Assembly (NCBI RefSeq): GCF_004364775.1
Contig: NZ_SOAL01000009.1
Location: 1-64,000 of the forward strand
Reading direction: 5' to 3'
DNA: 64,000 nucleotides
Origin: Comamonas sp. JUb58
Lineage (GTDB): Bacteria; Pseudomonadota; Gammaproteobacteria; Burkholderiales; Burkholderiaceae_C
How positions within the stretch are numbered: the first letter of the stretch is position 1; each line of letters opens with the position of its first letter. The notes under the pieces are model-generated. The model had not been told where the DNA came from, made no database searches, and saw only the letters and a list, made by a program, of their open reading frames with translations. Shown piece after piece: positions 62,873-64,000 of the stretch. The position numbers and the translations under genes are program-made.

Positions 62873-63520
62873 GTGAAGCTGTTGATGAAAATGTCCGCCC
62901 TGGTGTCGGTGCTCGCGCTGGCGGGCTGTGCTGCCCCACCTCCAGAACCCGCACCCGCTCCCGCGCCGGCCGTGCCGGTGCAGGTCGAATGCGGTATCGC
63001 ATCGCCCCCCGGCTGCCGTGAGCCGGCTGTGCCCCCAGCGCTGGTGACCTGGGAGCAGAAGATGAAGGGCGAGATCGATGAGGCCGAGGCCCTGCGCGTT
63101 CGCGCGGTCGAGGCCATGTCGGCGCTGCCGGTCAAGCAGCGCATCTCGGGCAGCAAGACCACCTCCACCGAGCAGGTCTTCAGCTCCAGCCAGTCGCCTG
63201 CCACGCGTGGCATGCCGGTGCTCGATTCGGTGTCGCTGGATCTGCCCTGGGCCGCCAAGTCGCGCCAGGAGCACAAGGATGCGATGGTTGCCATCAAGGA
63301 CATCGCCACGATGATGGCCGACAACCGTGGCGGCGCCACGATCTTTGTGACCGTCTCGCCGCGTGATCTGCGCGCCAAGAAGGTGAACACCAATTCCGGC
63401 ACCGCGCCCACCGAGGCCGGCAACCCGGTCGAGGTCAAGAAATCGGCCGACAAGAATGTGCCGCCCGGTATCGAGCACTTTGTGATCCAGGCCAAACCCT
63501 GGCCCAGCCGCATCGACTGA
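62873..63520 (+). CDS. Lipoprotein of unknown function in the zinc-ribbon operon
   Basis: 215 residues, GTG start at 62873 behind AAGGAGAG. Lipobox Leu-Ala-Leu-Ala-Gly-Cys near residue 20, then a Pro-rich linker (Pro-Pro-Pro-Glu-Pro-Ala-Pro). The remaining body includes two Cys near residues 42 and 48 and a helical region around 65-80. No family recognised. Its start lies 12 bases after the previous stop. An ATG four codons later is an alternative start. Confidence 0.75.
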   Translation: MKLLMKMSALVSVLALAGCAAPPPEPAPAPAPAVPVQVECGIASPPGCREPAVPPALVTWEQKMKGEIDEAEALRVRAVEAMSALPVKQRISGSKTTSTEQVFSSSQSPATRGMPVLDSVSLDLPWAAKSRQEHKDAMVAIKDIATMMADNRGGATIFVTVSPRDLRAKKVNTNSGTAPTEAGNPVEVKKSADKNVPPGIEHFVIQAKPWPSRID

Positions 63521-63608
63521 GCACGCGGCGCGCACCCCTTAGCTGCCATGCGCGCCCCTGCGGGGGCGGTGGCACATCTACACGGTAACCACGACGAAGG
63601 AATCGCAG

Positions 63609-64000
63609 ATGTCTTCTCCCAAATCGATGCTGAAGTCCATTGACTTTGGCCAACTGATGCGAGCGGCCGAGGGGCTGACCCAATGGCGCGTGCTCGGCCT
63701 GTCGTTTCTGACCTGGCTGGCCGGCGGCCTGGTGATGGTGGGCGGCCAGATGCTGGCCACCCGCGCGGGCAGCATGCTGCTGGCGCTGCTGTTCCTGATC
63801 ATTGCCTCGGTGGTGTTCTCTGCCGGCATGTCGGCCGTGGGCATCCTGCTGCAGGACAAGGCCAAGGATGTGGAGCAGCGCAGCATGTCGGCCGCCATCC
63901 GGGCCGGCCTGCTGTGTGTGCCGCGCTTCATCATGTTTGGGCTGCTGGTGCTTGCCGTGGTGCTGGGCCTGTGCCTGGTGGCGGCCATTGTCTACTTCGT
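63609..64000 (+). CDS. Multi-pass membrane protein, truncated by the window edge
   Basis: 130 complete codons remain open to the end. At least three hydrophobic stretches appear (about residues 32-50, 58-78 and 111-130), separated by a charged loop (Gln-Asp-Lys-Ala-Lys-Asp-Val-Glu-Gln-Arg). ATG at 63609 follows GAAGGA. Third gene on this strand after the zinc-ribbon protein and the lipoprotein; the three probably act together at the envelope. No family recognised. Confidence 0.75.
   Translation, partial: MSSPKSMLKSIDFGQLMRAAEGLTQWRVLGLSFLTWLAGGLVMVGGQMLATRAGSMLLALLFLIIASVVFSAGMSAVGILLQDKAKDVEQRSMSAAIRAGLLCVPRFIMFGLLVLAVVLGLCLVAAIVYF

Overview
The window reads as a chromosomal segment of a high-GC betaproteobacterium of the Burkholderiales, most likely the Comamonadaceae (Comamonas or Delftia-like). 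This rests on gene content (rdgC, the mnmG-rsmG-parA-parB block, Bug/TctC remnants, orphan binding proteins) and on two copies of a short intergenic repeat that I recognise from this family. The mnmG-rsmG-LysE-parA-hydrolase-parB block, with three parS sites, places the left third near the chromosome origin. No rRNA, tRNA, CRISPR array, insertion sequence or phage gene was seen.

Layout. 0-4.4 kb: lipid A deacylase PagL, a Spy/CpxP-like periplasmic protein, RdgC, a copZ-cueR copper pair and a glutathione transferase. 4.6-10.5 kb: the mnmG/rsmG/par segregation region; two of the three parS sites lie inside mnmG. 10.7-21.6 kb: an unusual surface-structure region. It holds a CsgG-fold lipoprotein with a peptidoglycan-binding domain, a leftward LuxR regulator / peptide-type binding protein / hybrid histidine kinase operon, and a divergent three-gene operon. 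That operon encodes a small Asn/Ser-rich secreted protein, a second CsgG/HfaB-type lipoprotein with an OmpA-like tail, and a 1000-residue secreted protein with twelve repeats of 64-79 residues. This is the best candidate for an undescribed system: a compact, sensor-controlled CsgG-type secretion and fibre or adhesin machine. 21.7-41 kb: mainly metabolic and transport genes (GNAT protein, flavin reductase, AraC/MFS pair, FAD-linked oxidase, PduO adenosyltransferase, DadA-like dehydrogenase, GltI-like binding protein, Asp/Glu racemase, serine deaminase, AidB, FetAB exporter, RecQ).

41-51.4 kb: a stand-alone MetH homocysteine-binding module, an aldehyde dehydrogenase behind a Bug-family gene fragment, then a complete 5-oxoproline (pyroglutamate) operon. 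That operon is DUF969-DUF979-pcp-pxpA-pxpBC fusion-biotin carboxylase/BCCP fusion, divergent from a GntR (FCD) regulator with two operator matches between them. 51.4-56 kb: an AcoR-type sigma-54 activator whose divergent target is a flavin monooxygenase gene with an enhancer palindrome and a -24/-12 promoter. 56-64 kb: YihY membrane protein, an ACS-type MFS carrier, an acetyl-CoA hydrolase/CoA-transferase, an NCS2 pyrimidine permease, and an uncharacterised operon (zinc-ribbon membrane protein, lipoprotein, multi-pass membrane protein) that runs off the right edge.

All assignments come from reading the sequence; no database search was run.
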